Program-made: the position numbers and the translations under genes
Source of the DNA: Saprospiraceae bacterium
GTDB taxonomy: Bacteria; Bacteroidota; Bacteroidia; Chitinophagales; Saprospiraceae
Direction of reading: 5' to 3'
DNA length: 64,000 nucleotides
NCBI GenBank assembly: GCA_016714445.1
Contig: JADJNF010000001.1
Span: forward strand, 1,391,034-1,455,033
Part shown: piece by piece, positions 29,188 to 38,049 of the stretch
How the letters are laid out: every line of letters starts with the position of its first letter
How positions within the stretch are numbered: the first letter of the stretch is position 1
Notes under the pieces: model-generated
What the model was told of the DNA's origin: nothing
What the model saw: only the letters and a program-made list of their open reading frames with translations
Databases searched by the model: none

Positions 29188-29667
29188 CTATATATCCTGA
29201 GAATTACCCATAGGTTTTATGCCGCCAAATATTGACTCTGCAATTGACCCGAATTCATCCGGTTCGCTATCCAGCATTTCTTCGTATTTGTCCTTAGCCC
29301 AGATTTCTATCTGATTTTGATATGCAAAGAGTACGACATCCTTGTCTATACCTGCATAATCCATCAGACTGGCCGGAAGATTTACTCTTTCAGCGGCATC
29401 CATCTCGAGCTCGGTCGCACCACGATAAAAATATCTGATTGCCTGCCTCTGTTGTGTACTGTAAATATTGAGTTGATTAATCTCGTTCGTCTTCATTTCC
29501 CAAACATCATTGGGATACAACATTAAATGTTTTTCAAATCCACGGTTGATTGTAAACCTGAGATTTCCGTCGCCTCCGATTTGCCTGATAATTGCCGCTG
29601 GCAATTTGAGCCTTCCTTTGGCATCAAGTTTACACTCATATTCTCCTGTGAATTGATATTGTTTCAC
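29188..29667 (-). CDS. mraZ: MraZ transcriptional regulator of the dcw operon
   Basis: A 159-residue protein with two AbrB-like SpoVT half-domains: FTGEYECKLDAKGRLKLPAAI, and EMDAAERVNLPASLMDYAGI near the middle; both contain the expected DxxxR core. It represses or activates the dcw promoter by binding tandem TGGG repeats. I chose a GTG start at 29667. The frame is open for 39 more codons upstream, but that stretch contains the promoter and operator (29689-29729) and no MraZ-like residues. The GTG gives the usual N-terminus MKQYQFTGEYE. It ends two bases before rsmH. Confidence 0.9.
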   Translation of the reverse strand: MKQYQFTGEYECKLDAKGRLKLPAAIIRQIGGDGNLRFTINRGFEKHLMLYPNDVWEMKTNEINQLNIYSTQQRQAIRYFYRGATELEMDAAERVNLPASLMDYAGIDKDVVLFAYQNQIEIWAKDKYEEMLDSEPDEFGSIAESIFGGIKPMGNSQDI

Positions 29668-29688
29668 ACTTTCTGTTGGTTGATAGGT

Positions 29689-29696
29689 CAAAGATA
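29689..29696 (-). promoter_or_regulatory. -7 promoter box of the dcw operon (PmraZ)
   Basis: Read on the minus strand the site is TATCTTTG, an exact TAnnTTTG match, 21 bases upstream of the GTG at 29667. The MraZ repeats sit directly upstream, between the -7 and where a -33 element would be. No good -33 TTG is present, as expected for a regulated promoter. Confidence 0.6.
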
Positions 29697-29704
29697 TGTT
29701 CGTT

Positions 29705-29729
29705 TCCCACTTTCTCCCACTTTTTACCA
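29705..29729 (-). promoter_or_regulatory. MraZ operator: TGGG direct repeats with 10-base period
   Basis: On the minus strand the order is TGGTA-N5-TGGGA-N5-TGGGA: two exact and one degenerate TGGG box, each separated by five bases. This is the spacing known for MraZ boxes in other bacteria. The repeats abut the dcw promoter, so MraZ is likely to control its own operon here. Confidence 0.75.
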
Positions 29730-30205
29730 AAAATAATTCAAAATATATATATAATTTTTTTAATCTATTGATGTGTGTAATCAAATGTATTACACATTGT
29801 AAATAATTTGATTACAAAACAAGAAAAAAGCAGTGATTTGGTAATATTTTAAGGCGATTGCCTTTTCTCAGGTTGGTTTTAAATATTAAGCAAAATTATA
29901 TATATTTAATATAACATTCAAGCATATGTATGAAAAATTGAAAAATAAAGTATAATACATATATATAAATATAATGTGAAGATATGATAGTGAAAAATTC
30001 TATATAATTAATATTATAGATAAACATAATGTGAAACAAAGATTTTCCAAAGTAAAAGTGTATATGCCTTCATCACCATACACTCACTTTAGATTACTTT
30101 TATTTGAATTCATTCAGCCTTTTGACAGATTGTAAAATGTTACCTTCTCAGCAATTGATAAAATGTTTTTAGACCCGGCATATATATTTTCTAATACTAT
30201 TTAAT
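29730..30205. other. AT-rich divergent intergenic region between mraZ and the NYN gene
   Basis: This stretch holds no gene. It contains a short hairpin AAGGC-gatt-GCCTT at about 29851, two direct copies of ATAATGTGAA near 29970 and 30027, and long AT runs. The two divergent promoters lie at its ends. Confidence 0.5.
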
Positions 30206-30213
30206 TATATTTG
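30206..30213 (+). promoter_or_regulatory. TAnnTTTG -7 promoter box of the NYN gene
   Basis: TATATTTG is an exact match to the -7 consensus, 60 bases before the ATG at 30274. No clear -33 element was found. Confidence 0.45.
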
Positions 30214-30273
30214 TGTGGAATACGAGTGATCTTCTGATTCTGTAATAAATATCTGATTACAATATAATATATC

Positions 30274-31020
30274 ATGAAAGACCAACGACTGGCAGTATTG
30301 ATAGATGCGGATAATGTTCCTTATTCCAATATAAAAGAAATGCTTGAGGAAATTGCCAAAAATGGTACACCTACCATTAAAAGAATTTATGCTGACTGGA
30401 CCAAACCAACCGTCTCTGGATGGAAAAATGTTTTGCTGGAGCACGCCATTACTCCCATTCAGCAATATAGTTATACCACAGGAAAAAATTCCAGTGACAG
30501 TGCGCTGATCATAGATGCCATGGATATATTGTATTCTGACAAAGTGGATGGCTTTTGTATCGTCTCCAGTGACAGCGATTTTACCAGACTGGCTATCCGG
30601 CTGCGTGAAGCGGGAATGAAAGTAATAGGTATAGGGCAAAAAAAGACACCTCAACCCTTCATTACCGCATGTGACAAATTTGTGTATATAGAGATATTAA
30701 AAATGGAAAGTATTTCTGAATCTGAAACTACAACTCAGGTCAAAGGAAAAGCTAAAATTCAACCAAAAGCACTTAACAGGATAGATCAAACCCTGATCAA
30801 ATTGCTGACGGAAAGTGTGGCAGATTTGGCTGATGAAAGCGGATGGACATTTCTGGGAGAACTCGGCAACTTTATACTTAAAAATAAAGCTGATTTTGAC
30901 CCAAGAAATTATGGATTTCCCAAATTATTACCGCTCATAAAGAGCACTAAAAAATTTATTATTGACGAAAGAATCGCCGGAAATAACAATATCAGGCATA
31001 TATATCTTAAAGTAAAATAA
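30274..31020 (+). CDS. NYN domain ribonuclease-like protein with C-terminal OST-HTH/LOTUS domain
   Basis: A 248-residue protein. The N-terminal NYN (LabA/DUF88, PIN-like) domain shows LIDADNVPYS (D11, D13), KNSSDSALIIDAMDIL and VSSDSDFTRLAIRLRE, the acidic residues that would bind a metal at a nuclease site. A lysine- and glutamine-rich linker leads to a C-terminal domain (about residues 172-245: LIKLLTESVADLADESGWTFLGELG ... KLLPLIKSTKKF) that matches the OST-HTH/LOTUS fold, an RNA-binding module. The family is thought to act on RNA; the substrate here is unknown. It is monocistronic. Confidence 0.87.
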   Translation: MKDQRLAVLIDADNVPYSNIKEMLEEIAKNGTPTIKRIYADWTKPTVSGWKNVLLEHAITPIQQYSYTTGKNSSDSALIIDAMDILYSDKVDGFCIVSSDSDFTRLAIRLREAGMKVIGIGQKKTPQPFITACDKFVYIEILKMESISESETTTQVKGKAKIQPKALNRIDQTLIKLLTESVADLADESGWTFLGELGNFILKNKADFDPRNYGFPKLLPLIKSTKKFIIDERIAGNNNIRHIYLKVK

Positions 31021-31047
31021 TAAGATTAAAGAAAACTCCATACTGAC

Positions 31048-31857
31048 TTAAATGTCGCGTTTCATAAAACTTTTGTAGGCGATAAATATGAAAATGGAAC
31101 TATACAAAACGGTCATACCCATGGCATGTGAATATGGTAAAAGAATACTGAAGTCCCATTCTTTGTTTACAAAGTAGTCCGGCAGCTTAAACAATGGAAA
31201 CGGCATAAGGTCTTCAATGCTATTCATAGGCCAGTAATTGCGGCTTGAGTTTTTGAAATAATACACATGGATAAGCATAAAAATAGGTTCCAGCATCATG
31301 ACATATAGAAAATAAAAAAGTATGGTCAGTGTTCCTTTTCTGATAAGAAAAGCCAGCATAAGTGCAAAACTCATATATCCGATACAAAGCAAAAAATATC
31401 TCACAATCGCAAAATTGTTGTCCATTATTAACTCCAGATCATATCCATCAGTGTTAACTATACCAATGAGAATGGTCGAAATGGTGTAAAGAATCGTTGC
31501 AACTACTGCCATAGTAAGTATGGAAAACAACTTAGAATAAAAGAATTCTTTTCTGGTCATGCCGATAATAATATTTTGTCTCATAGTCCTGTTACTGACT
31601 TCAGATGCTACAATATGAATGGCCAGAAATCCTAGACAAAAAGGGACCAGCCAGTTTCCTATATACCCCTGGTAATCCCATACAGATGGAAATTCATAAA
31701 ATACCTTTGAACTGGGCATGGGAGGTGGCATATCCTTAAATGCGTCCTTTCCCGCCAGGATTACAAACGGTGCAATTAAAACATATATTAGTCCCAATGC
31801 CCGGAACACCGCATTTGAACTAAATTTTTTCCATTCGAGCAACAGAAGATCTTTCAT
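31048..31857 (-). CDS. ABC-2 type transporter permease
   Basis: A 269-residue integral membrane protein with about six hydrophobic segments. It has the ABC-2 permease pattern: VSNRTMRQNIIIGMTRKEFFYSKL is the usual cytoplasmic coupling segment after the second membrane helix. No ATP-binding subunit gene is adjacent on either side, so its ATPase must be elsewhere or the gene is an orphan. The substrate is unknown. Confidence 0.8.
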   Translation of the reverse strand: MKDLLLLEWKKFSSNAVFRALGLIYVLIAPFVILAGKDAFKDMPPPMPSSKVFYEFPSVWDYQGYIGNWLVPFCLGFLAIHIVASEVSNRTMRQNIIIGMTRKEFFYSKLFSILTMAVVATILYTISTILIGIVNTDGYDLELIMDNNFAIVRYFLLCIGYMSFALMLAFLIRKGTLTILFYFLYVMMLEPIFMLIHVYYFKNSSRNYWPMNSIEDLMPFPLFKLPDYFVNKEWDFSILLPYSHAMGMTVLYSSIFIFIAYKSFMKRDI

Positions 31858-32799
31858 TTTATTTTGTCTGATTATTCAGCAAAATTAATCTTTAATGTGG
31901 AATATACAGCTATGAAAAAAGGATATTACGACCAACCAATGAATTGAAACGCTCAATCATTCATTTTTACAGGGCAAATTATAAAATTTATTCCCAGTAA
32001 AAGTGGGCATATTACAGATGTGAAGGACTGGAACGAGAAATAAGTTGGAATAAAAAAAGCTCCCGGGCTATGGGGGACCTCGGGAGCGACATGTTTTCGG
32101 AATGAGATATTAAAATAAAATCAAATATGATGCCACATTATACTAAGGACTAAATTGTTTATGTTTTCGGTTGGATTGGGAATGAGATGGTTTATCAAAT
32201 CAATAGTTTTTTGTTAAAAGACTCTAATATATTTACATAGAAAGATTGGTTTACTTTGGATATGCTTATACAATAATCCTATAGCTATTAAATCGAAAAT
32301 TTTATATTACTTAAGAAGGCTTTCTCATATGTATAATACAAATTAATTCTACTTCCTCTATAAAGACGATATACTTATGTTATTATAATGATTGATGCTC
32401 AAGACGATATATGTCCTGAAATTAAATCACTTTAAAGAAATGAAAAGGTCGTCTTTATCAAATCGATATATAGGTAACTGAAAGTTTCTCCAACCAATTT
32501 ATATTGAGTTTAAATGTTTTATCATTGCCAATCAAAAAATTTTAAAAGAAAATAAAAAATATTATTACAAACAAAATATAATACATCAATATGATTTACA
32601 ATGCTTTACGTAATTTTTATTAGTTTGTATTTAGATATATACGTTTACAAATGTATCTATACGTATAAAAAACGAATACGAAATTGTTCTGCCTACATCT
32701 TTGCATCGTCAATCGAACGGAAGTTCAAATATTTGTTTCACTCGTCCGCTATATTAAATAAATAAAAAGACATATGGCGGATACAAATTATTACACATC
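31858..32799. other. 942-base AT-rich intergenic region upstream of ssb
   Basis: No gene or recognisable RNA was found. The region contains a minus-strand terminator at 32050-32087 with no visible minus-strand gene upstream. Direct repeats AAGACGATATA occur at 32363-32373 and 32401-32411, with the core inverted as TCGTCTT at 32449-32455. A TATACGTATA palindrome lies at 32658-32667. Its length is unusual for this compact window. Confidence 0.5.
32050..32087 (-). terminator. intrinsic terminator on the minus strand
   Basis: On the minus strand GCTCCCG pairs with CGGGAGC (32081-32087 and 32059-32065) around a C-rich loop, followed by seven T. It would end a transcript coming from 32.1-32.8 kb, where no gene is visible, so it hints at an unannotated small RNA, or it acts as a leader attenuator of the permease gene. 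Confidence 0.65.
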
Positions 32800-33168
32800 A
32801 TGAATAACAACATTAAGAATTCAGTACATCTGCTTGGAAATGTAGGTAAAGACGTAGTACTTACATCATTCGAAAACGGCAATAAAAAAGCCAGTGCCAT
32901 CATCGCCACCAACGAGTTTTACAACAACAAAAATGGTGAAAAAATAAAAAAAACTGTGTGGCATAAGATCATTGCCTGGGGCAAAACGGCTGAAAATCTT
33001 GCATCATACTTAAACAAAGGAGCTGAAGTCTCAATACACGGCAAGCTGTCCAACCGTTCATATACAGATGTCAATGGAAATATAAAGTATATCACTGAAA
33101 TCGTGGTCACAGATTTTTTCAAATTGAGCAAAAAACAAGCATCACAACCGGAAGCAGTTCCCTTTTAA
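32800..33168 (+). CDS. ssb: single-stranded DNA-binding protein (paralogue 1)
   Basis: A 122-residue OB-fold SSB. The start NNIKNSVHLLGNVGKDVVL, the WHKIIAWGKTAENLA segment and the GKLSNRSYTDVNGN loop are typical. It is shorter than housekeeping SSBs and lacks the long acidic disordered tail, though it still ends in EAVPF. A terminal proline-phenylalanine is the part of the SSB tail that partner proteins bind. It is 56 bases upstream of a second ssb. The region before it is AT-rich with a TATACGTATA palindrome, possibly an operator. Confidence 0.9.
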   Translation: MNNNIKNSVHLLGNVGKDVVLTSFENGNKKASAIIATNEFYNNKNGEKIKKTVWHKIIAWGKTAENLASYLNKGAEVSIHGKLSNRSYTDVNGNIKYITEIVVTDFFKLSKKQASQPEAVPF

Positions 33169-33224
33169 GCATACATTAAAGCAACTTATAATTATTTATT
33201 TTAAACTTATAAAACAAAAATATC

Positions 33225-33566
33225 ATGGCAAATACACTTAAAAACTCAGTACAACTGATCGGTAACATGGGAAAAGATGTTATAATATCCTCATTTGACA
33301 ATGGAACTAAAAAGGCTAATATGGTCCTCGCCACCAATGATTTTTATACCAATAATAAAGGTGAAAAAATTAAACAAACAGAATGGCATAGTTTGGTAGC
33401 GTGGGGAAAAACGGCAGAATTAATGGCCGAAACTTTGACCAAAGGCAATGAAGTGGCTATTCAGGGAAAACTTAGCAGTAGGTCTTATGATGGTAAAGAT
33501 GGTTTGACCAAATATGTGACCGAAATTATTGTGCATGATTTTTTTAGAATAGCTAAAACTTCCTGA
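33225..33566 (+). CDS. single-stranded DNA-binding protein (paralogue 2)
   Basis: A 113-residue OB-fold SSB closely related to its upstream neighbour (NTLKNSVQLIGNMGKDVII, WHSLVAWGKTAELMA). It ends RIAKTS and therefore lacks both the acidic tail and the terminal PF. It may bind DNA without recruiting SSB partners, or form mixed tetramers with paralogue 1. It is probably co-transcribed with it and is followed by a strong terminator. Confidence 0.88.
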   Translation: MANTLKNSVQLIGNMGKDVIISSFDNGTKKANMVLATNDFYTNNKGEKIKQTEWHSLVAWGKTAELMAETLTKGNEVAIQGKLSSRSYDGKDGLTKYVTEIIVHDFFRIAKTS

Positions 33567-33583
33567 TTAGTTAAAAAATTTAC

Positions 33584-33622
33584 CGCTATGTTACAGCTTT
33601 TGTAACATAGCGATATTTTTTC
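33584..33622 (+). terminator. intrinsic terminator after the ssb pair
   Basis: CGCTATGTTAC (33584-33594) pairs perfectly with GTAACATAGCG (33602-33612) and is followed by ATATTTTTTCC. It separates the ssb transcript from the nuclease-helicase gene. Confidence 0.8.
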
Positions 33623-33657
33623 CATATAGTGCTGATTTGGTCAATACTTACAGCAAG

Positions 33658-33689
33658 TTTGTATATGCCCGCCAATAAAATTACCTTTA
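33658..33689 (+). promoter_or_regulatory. promoter of the nuclease-helicase gene
   Basis: TTTG at 33658-33661 and TACCTTTA at 33682-33689 are 20 bases apart, fitting the Bacteroidota TTG-N19-TAnnTTTG pattern with one mismatch in the -7 box. The gene starts 45 bases downstream. Confidence 0.45.
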
Positions 33690-33734
33690 TGCTTCAAATA
33701 AAATTAACCAATCAACCAACTTCAAATCAAGCGG

Positions 33735-36700
33735 ATGGAAACTTCTGAACATAAAAAATTACTGGTTGTCCAACTGGAAAAGATCCAAAATCATACTATA
33801 TGGTCTGATTTTCAAAAAAACAAAGCGCTGTTTGAATTACTCGCGCTCATCCTGGAAGAAGCCACAAAAGAAGAAAGGATCAATTTTACGACCTTATTTT
33901 CCAGATTGGCATATACCGGCGCCCGGTTCCAATTAAATGTACAAACATTGCATTATTGTCATTTATTTAGAAAGGCCCATGAACAAGGTAATATCAGATC
34001 TGAAAATGAAACCAATTATACCCATCTTGGTATTTATATCTGTAGCAGGTTATTGCATGAAATATTTAAAATTCATTTACCTGAGTCAAATTTAAAATTA
34101 GACGAGTCACTCAAAACCATCTTCCAGAAGGACAAAAGGAAAACCATCGGATTCAAACGAGTTGTAGAAGCTGTTTTATTTGAGATTGATGATAAAAATA
34201 AAACCCTTCACTTTTATGATGATGAAGACCCATCGATTGAAAAAATTGCCTTATACGATATACATGACAAAAATGAGCAATTCAATCAGAACATCGAATC
34301 GCTTAGAAAAACTTTTGTCCTGCCTGTTCACATCAATTTTATAGATGTTGACATCAGGGAAGATGGAATGTATATTCCACTTGGATTTATCATTCAACCG
34401 GACCATTTAGTTGATGTCACCGCCGTCTCGGAATGCTTTAAAGAATATGGAGCCGAACCATTTTTGTACCTTATTTCAAAATTTAAACCATCAGAAGCAT
34501 CTGCTCCCTTGATGACTGGAAATCTGGTAAATCTCATGCTTGACAATCTGATATCAAATCCTGATTCAGCATTCAAAACCATGCTTTCAGGTATGTTTCG
34601 AAGTAATCCTTTGGGATTTGCGATTCTGGATGATCAATCATTAATGCATCTGATAGCAAAGCTGACAGAACATTATAATAATCTCAAGTTTACGGTAAAT
34701 CATGAGTTTAAAAATTTCAATATAAACCGGGATAATATATTTCTTGAACCTTCCTTTTATTCCAGAGATTATGGAATTCAAGGTCGTCTTGACCTGCTGC
34801 ATCAGAAGAATGATACATCAATCTATGATATTATAGAATTGAAGAGTGGTAAAACCTTTAAACCCAACGTATATGGAATCAATGCAAGCCACTATATCCA
34901 AACTTTGCTCTATGATCTCATGATAAAATCAGCTTTTGAGCCCAAAACGAAATCATTTAATTACATCCTTTATTCAAAAGAAAGTGATAAACCATTGCGT
35001 TTTGCACCACCTGTAAGAGCACAACAATTTGAAGCCATGAAACTCCGAAATGATATTCTGGCCATTGAGCAAAAACTTCAAAAATTGGATGAAGATAATA
35101 GTTTACTTTCCTATATCAAACCTGAAAACTTCCCCAGACTAAAAGGATTCAATATAAAAGATGTAGAAAATTTTATTAACATTTATTCATCCCTTAAACC
35201 ATATGAAAAGGCATATTTTGATCATTTTACGGCCTTTATTGCAAAAGAACAGGCATTATCTAAAACGGGAGAACATGGCGTGAACAAGTCCAACGGACAT
35301 GCTGCACTTTGGCTGGAAACTGATGATGATAAAAAAGATCGTTTTGCTATTCTTACCGGGCTCACAATATTAGAAAACAAGTCTACTGAAGATGATGCTT
35401 ATATCACTTTTGTTCGCGACCAGCAAGATCTGTCTCTGGTAAACTTCAGGATAGGCGATATCGGCGTTCTCTACCCTTCGGGTAAAAATCAACAAAAATC
35501 TGTACTTAAAAATCAAATCTTTAAATGTACCATTACACAGCTTACCGCTGAATCTGTAGAAGTAAAACTCAGAAATAAACAGTATAATCAAATATTGTTT
35601 ACCCAAAATAATGAATGGAATATCGAGCAGGACAGCCTTGATAGTGGATTTAACTCAATGTACAAGAGCCTCTTCATGTGGGCTGCCGCTCCTTTGGAAT
35701 TCAGGTCTTTGTATTTAGGTATAACTGCTCCCGTATTTCATAAAGACACCAAAAAAGCCATATTTAGTCATGAAGTCACTCCATCGCAAGAAGAATTGCT
35801 GAATAAAATCATAGCAACTAAAAACTATTTTCTTTTGTGGGGACCACCGGGCACTGGAAAGACAAGTGTTATGATAAAGAATCTGGTAGCGCATCTGCAT
35901 GACCAGACCAACGAAAATATTTTGTTATTGGCATATACCAATCGCGCTGTCGATGAGATTTGTGATGCCGTCATCCGGATTTCATCAGATTATAAAGATA
36001 AATTCATCAGATTAGGCAGTCGTGTGTCCGCAGGGGAACAATATGCCAGCCAATTGCTGGACCAAAAAATAAAAAGTTTAAGTACCCGTCAGGACATTTT
36101 AAATCTATTGCAGGAAAAAAGAATCTTTATATCAACCGTTTCAAGCATTGTAAACAGAACAGAACTTTTTAATCTGAAAGAATTTGATACCGTGATTATC
36201 GATGAAGCATCTCAAATTCTTGAGCCTATGTTGTGTGGTTTACTTTCCAGATTTAAACGATACATCCTTATTGGAGACCATAAACAACTGCCTGCTGTGG
36301 TGGTTCAGGATGCAATAAAAAGCAAGATAAAACATGAAGAGTTAAATCATCTTGGCATCGGTAACACACGAACTTCACTATTTGAGCGCTTATACTTACA
36401 AGTGGTGCGTAATAACTGGCATCAAGCCTATGGTATACTTGAACAACAAGGAAGAATGCATGATACCTTGATGGATTTTCCAAATAAACATTTTTATGAT
36501 GGCAAACTCCATTTGATACCAGGATCAAAAAGGCAAACCGCTCCATTATTTTTTGAAATTTGTTGTGATGAAACCAAATATCTTCAGCAAAGAAAAGTAT
36601 TTATTGATACCAATGAAGATGAAGAAATCAATTGGAAAACAAACATAAACGAAGCCAATGCCTGTGTTGAAGTAATTAATGACTTGATCCGCTTGTATAC

Positions 36701-37058
36701 ATTAAATGGGAAAACAATACTGGAAGACTCTATTGGCATTATAACCCCTTATCGGGCACAGATTGCGCTGATCAGAAAATGTATGGAACAGCTACCACCG
36801 GAAATATTTAAAAAAATAACTGTCGATACGGTAGAGAGGTACCAGGGCGGGGCAAGAGATATAGTGATCATTTCCTTTTGTGTAAATAAACTTGCCCAAC
36901 TGGATTCATTGGTGTCCTTATCTAGTGAAGGGGTCGACAGGAAACTGAATGTAGCACTTACCAGAGCAAAAGAACAAATTATCCTGATAGGAAATGAAGA
37001 ACTATTGTCAGCTAACAACGTATATAAGAAGTTGATAGACAGCTATAAAGAGAAATAA
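33735..37058 (+). CDS. Dna2-like fusion of PD-(D/E)XK nuclease and superfamily 1B helicase
   Basis: An 1107-residue protein. The first 230 residues match nothing I know. A RecB/Cas4/Dna2-type nuclease follows: GRLD with D353, IIELKSGK with E368 and K370, and a QxxxY-type motif (YIQTLLYDL) after it, giving the D...ExK catalytic set. After a middle region comes a superfamily 1 helicase: GPPGTGKT (near 702-709), IIDEASQ, GDHKQLPAV, a QGR segment (EQQGRMHD), VDTVERYQGGARDIVI and LNVALTRAKEQI. The layout, nuclease before helicase, is that of Dna2, which trims 5' DNA flaps and ends. The iron-sulfur cysteines of eukaryotic Dna2 are not obvious. It follows two ssb genes but has its own promoter. DNA repair or phage defence are both possible; neither is shown. 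Confidence 0.88.
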   Translation: METSEHKKLLVVQLEKIQNHTIWSDFQKNKALFELLALILEEATKEERINFTTLFSRLAYTGARFQLNVQTLHYCHLFRKAHEQGNIRSENETNYTHLGIYICSRLLHEIFKIHLPESNLKLDESLKTIFQKDKRKTIGFKRVVEAVLFEIDDKNKTLHFYDDEDPSIEKIALYDIHDKNEQFNQNIESLRKTFVLPVHINFIDVDIREDGMYIPLGFIIQPDHLVDVTAVSECFKEYGAEPFLYLISKFKPSEASAPLMTGNLVNLMLDNLISNPDSAFKTMLSGMFRSNPLGFAILDDQSLMHLIAKLTEHYNNLKFTVNHEFKNFNINRDNIFLEPSFYSRDYGIQGRLDLLHQKNDTSIYDIIELKSGKTFKPNVYGINASHYIQTLLYDLMIKSAFEPKTKSFNYILYSKESDKPLRFAPPVRAQQFEAMKLRNDILAIEQKLQKLDEDNSLLSYIKPENFPRLKGFNIKDVENFINIYSSLKPYEKAYFDHFTAFIAKEQALSKTGEHGVNKSNGHAALWLETDDDKKDRFAILTGLTILENKSTEDDAYITFVRDQQDLSLVNFRIGDIGVLYPSGKNQQKSVLKNQIFKCTITQLTAESVEVKLRNKQYNQILFTQNNEWNIEQDSLDSGFNSMYKSLFMWAAAPLEFRSLYLGITAPVFHKDTKKAIFSHEVTPSQEELLNKIIATKNYFLLWGPPGTGKTSVMIKNLVAHLHDQTNENILLLAYTNRAVDEICDAVIRISSDYKDKFIRLGSRVSAGEQYASQLLDQKIKSLSTRQDILNLLQEKRIFISTVSSIVNRTELFNLKEFDTVIIDEASQILEPMLCGLLSRFKRYILIGDHKQLPAVVVQDAIKSKIKHEELNHLGIGNTRTSLFERLYLQVVRNNWHQAYGILEQQGRMHDTLMDFPNKHFYDGKLHLIPGSKRQTAPLFFEICCDETKYLQQRKVFIDTNEDEEINWKTNINEANACVEVINDLIRLYTLNGKTILEDSIGIITPYRAQIALIRKCMEQLPPEIFKKITVDTVERYQGGARDIVIISFCVNKLAQLDSLVSLSSEGVDRKLNVALTRAKEQIILIGNEELLSANNVYKKLIDSYKEK

Positions 37059-37139
37059 GTGCTCTTTAACCAACATGCAAATTGTAATTCTGACTGCTGA
37101 ATCGATTTTTTATCTTCATACTTGATGAAAATAAATTTA

Positions 37140-38009
37140 TCAAAAGAAATTACATTTACGCCCGTGCTTGAAGCTGCGCTTTCTTTTCATATAATCGACA
37201 GGATCAAGTTTAAGTCCAACTATAAAACTATTAAAAATATACCAATCGTTATCTCTCGGATTACCTCTTCCTTTTGTTGTGAATTCACTGATGGGAATCC
37301 CACCTGGCTTTTTATCTCCCTGATAAGATAACTGAACTGAAAGATCACCTTTGTATTGCCGCAAAACATCAAAATCGGGATAATCTGATGAAACATCATC
37401 CAGATAATCTGTAAAGGTAATTCTGGGACTTATTTCAAATCCGAAATATAAGTTTTCACTGAAGTGGTATTTAAAACCAAAACCAAAAGGGACACTAATC
37501 TGGGATAATGAATACGGAGATAATCTTGATCCTGGTAAACCCTGGCCTTCAGTAGCCAACGGTTGCAGATCATACCATTGGCCTCTAAATTTTGCCTGCG
37601 GATTAAATCTAAACCAGGATATTCCGAAAGTGACATAAGGTTTCAGATTATATCTGTGAAAAAATTTAAGAACATCAAGCAACTCAAATTCATGTGTGAG
37701 TGACCACTCTCGTATTTCAGACCTGAAATGAAGGTTCCTGTCTCTTCTATAGACATCTACGGACTCTATATCATCGGCACCAATACTTCCTTTAGTGTAT
37801 TTCAATTTCATAGCATAAAATTCATTAAAATGATAGCCTATATGTAGTCCATTCAACATTTTTGCCCCTTGAAAACTGAATTTACTGCTCAGATGATTGA
37901 TGTCCCCCTGGTAAGTTGCCCCTCCCAAAGAGCCACCTATTTCTATATACTGAGCATTCGCTCCACCGTATATATATATAAGTACTATGATGATTATTGA
38001 TCGGAACAT
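37140..38009 (-). CDS. DUF6089/PorG-like outer-membrane beta-barrel protein (paralogue A)
   Basis: A 289-residue exported protein with a signal peptide (MFRSIIIIVLIYIYGGANAQ). The mature N-terminus EIGGSLGGATYQGDI and the core QWYDLQPLATEGQGLPG ... PFGFGFKY ... EISPRITFTDYLDDVSS are the marks of the DUF6089 family, which includes PorG of the type IX secretion system. A lone gene cannot be assigned to secretion without more evidence. It lies 40 bases downstream of a clear paralogue. Confidence 0.85.
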   Translation of the reverse strand: MFRSIIIIVLIYIYGGANAQYIEIGGSLGGATYQGDINHLSSKFSFQGAKMLNGLHIGYHFNEFYAMKLKYTKGSIGADDIESVDVYRRDRNLHFRSEIREWSLTHEFELLDVLKFFHRYNLKPYVTFGISWFRFNPQAKFRGQWYDLQPLATEGQGLPGSRLSPYSLSQISVPFGFGFKYHFSENLYFGFEISPRITFTDYLDDVSSDYPDFDVLRQYKGDLSVQLSYQGDKKPGGIPISEFTTKGRGNPRDNDWYIFNSFIVGLKLDPVDYMKRKRSFKHGRKCNFF

Positions 38010-38049
38010 GGGTGATTTACAGTTTATTTTGATGAGTTATTTTTTTGTT

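Noticed and set aside
29668..29784. ATG start for mraZ 39 codons upstream
   Set aside because: This stretch contains the TGGG operator repeats and the -7 box and has no MraZ-like residues.
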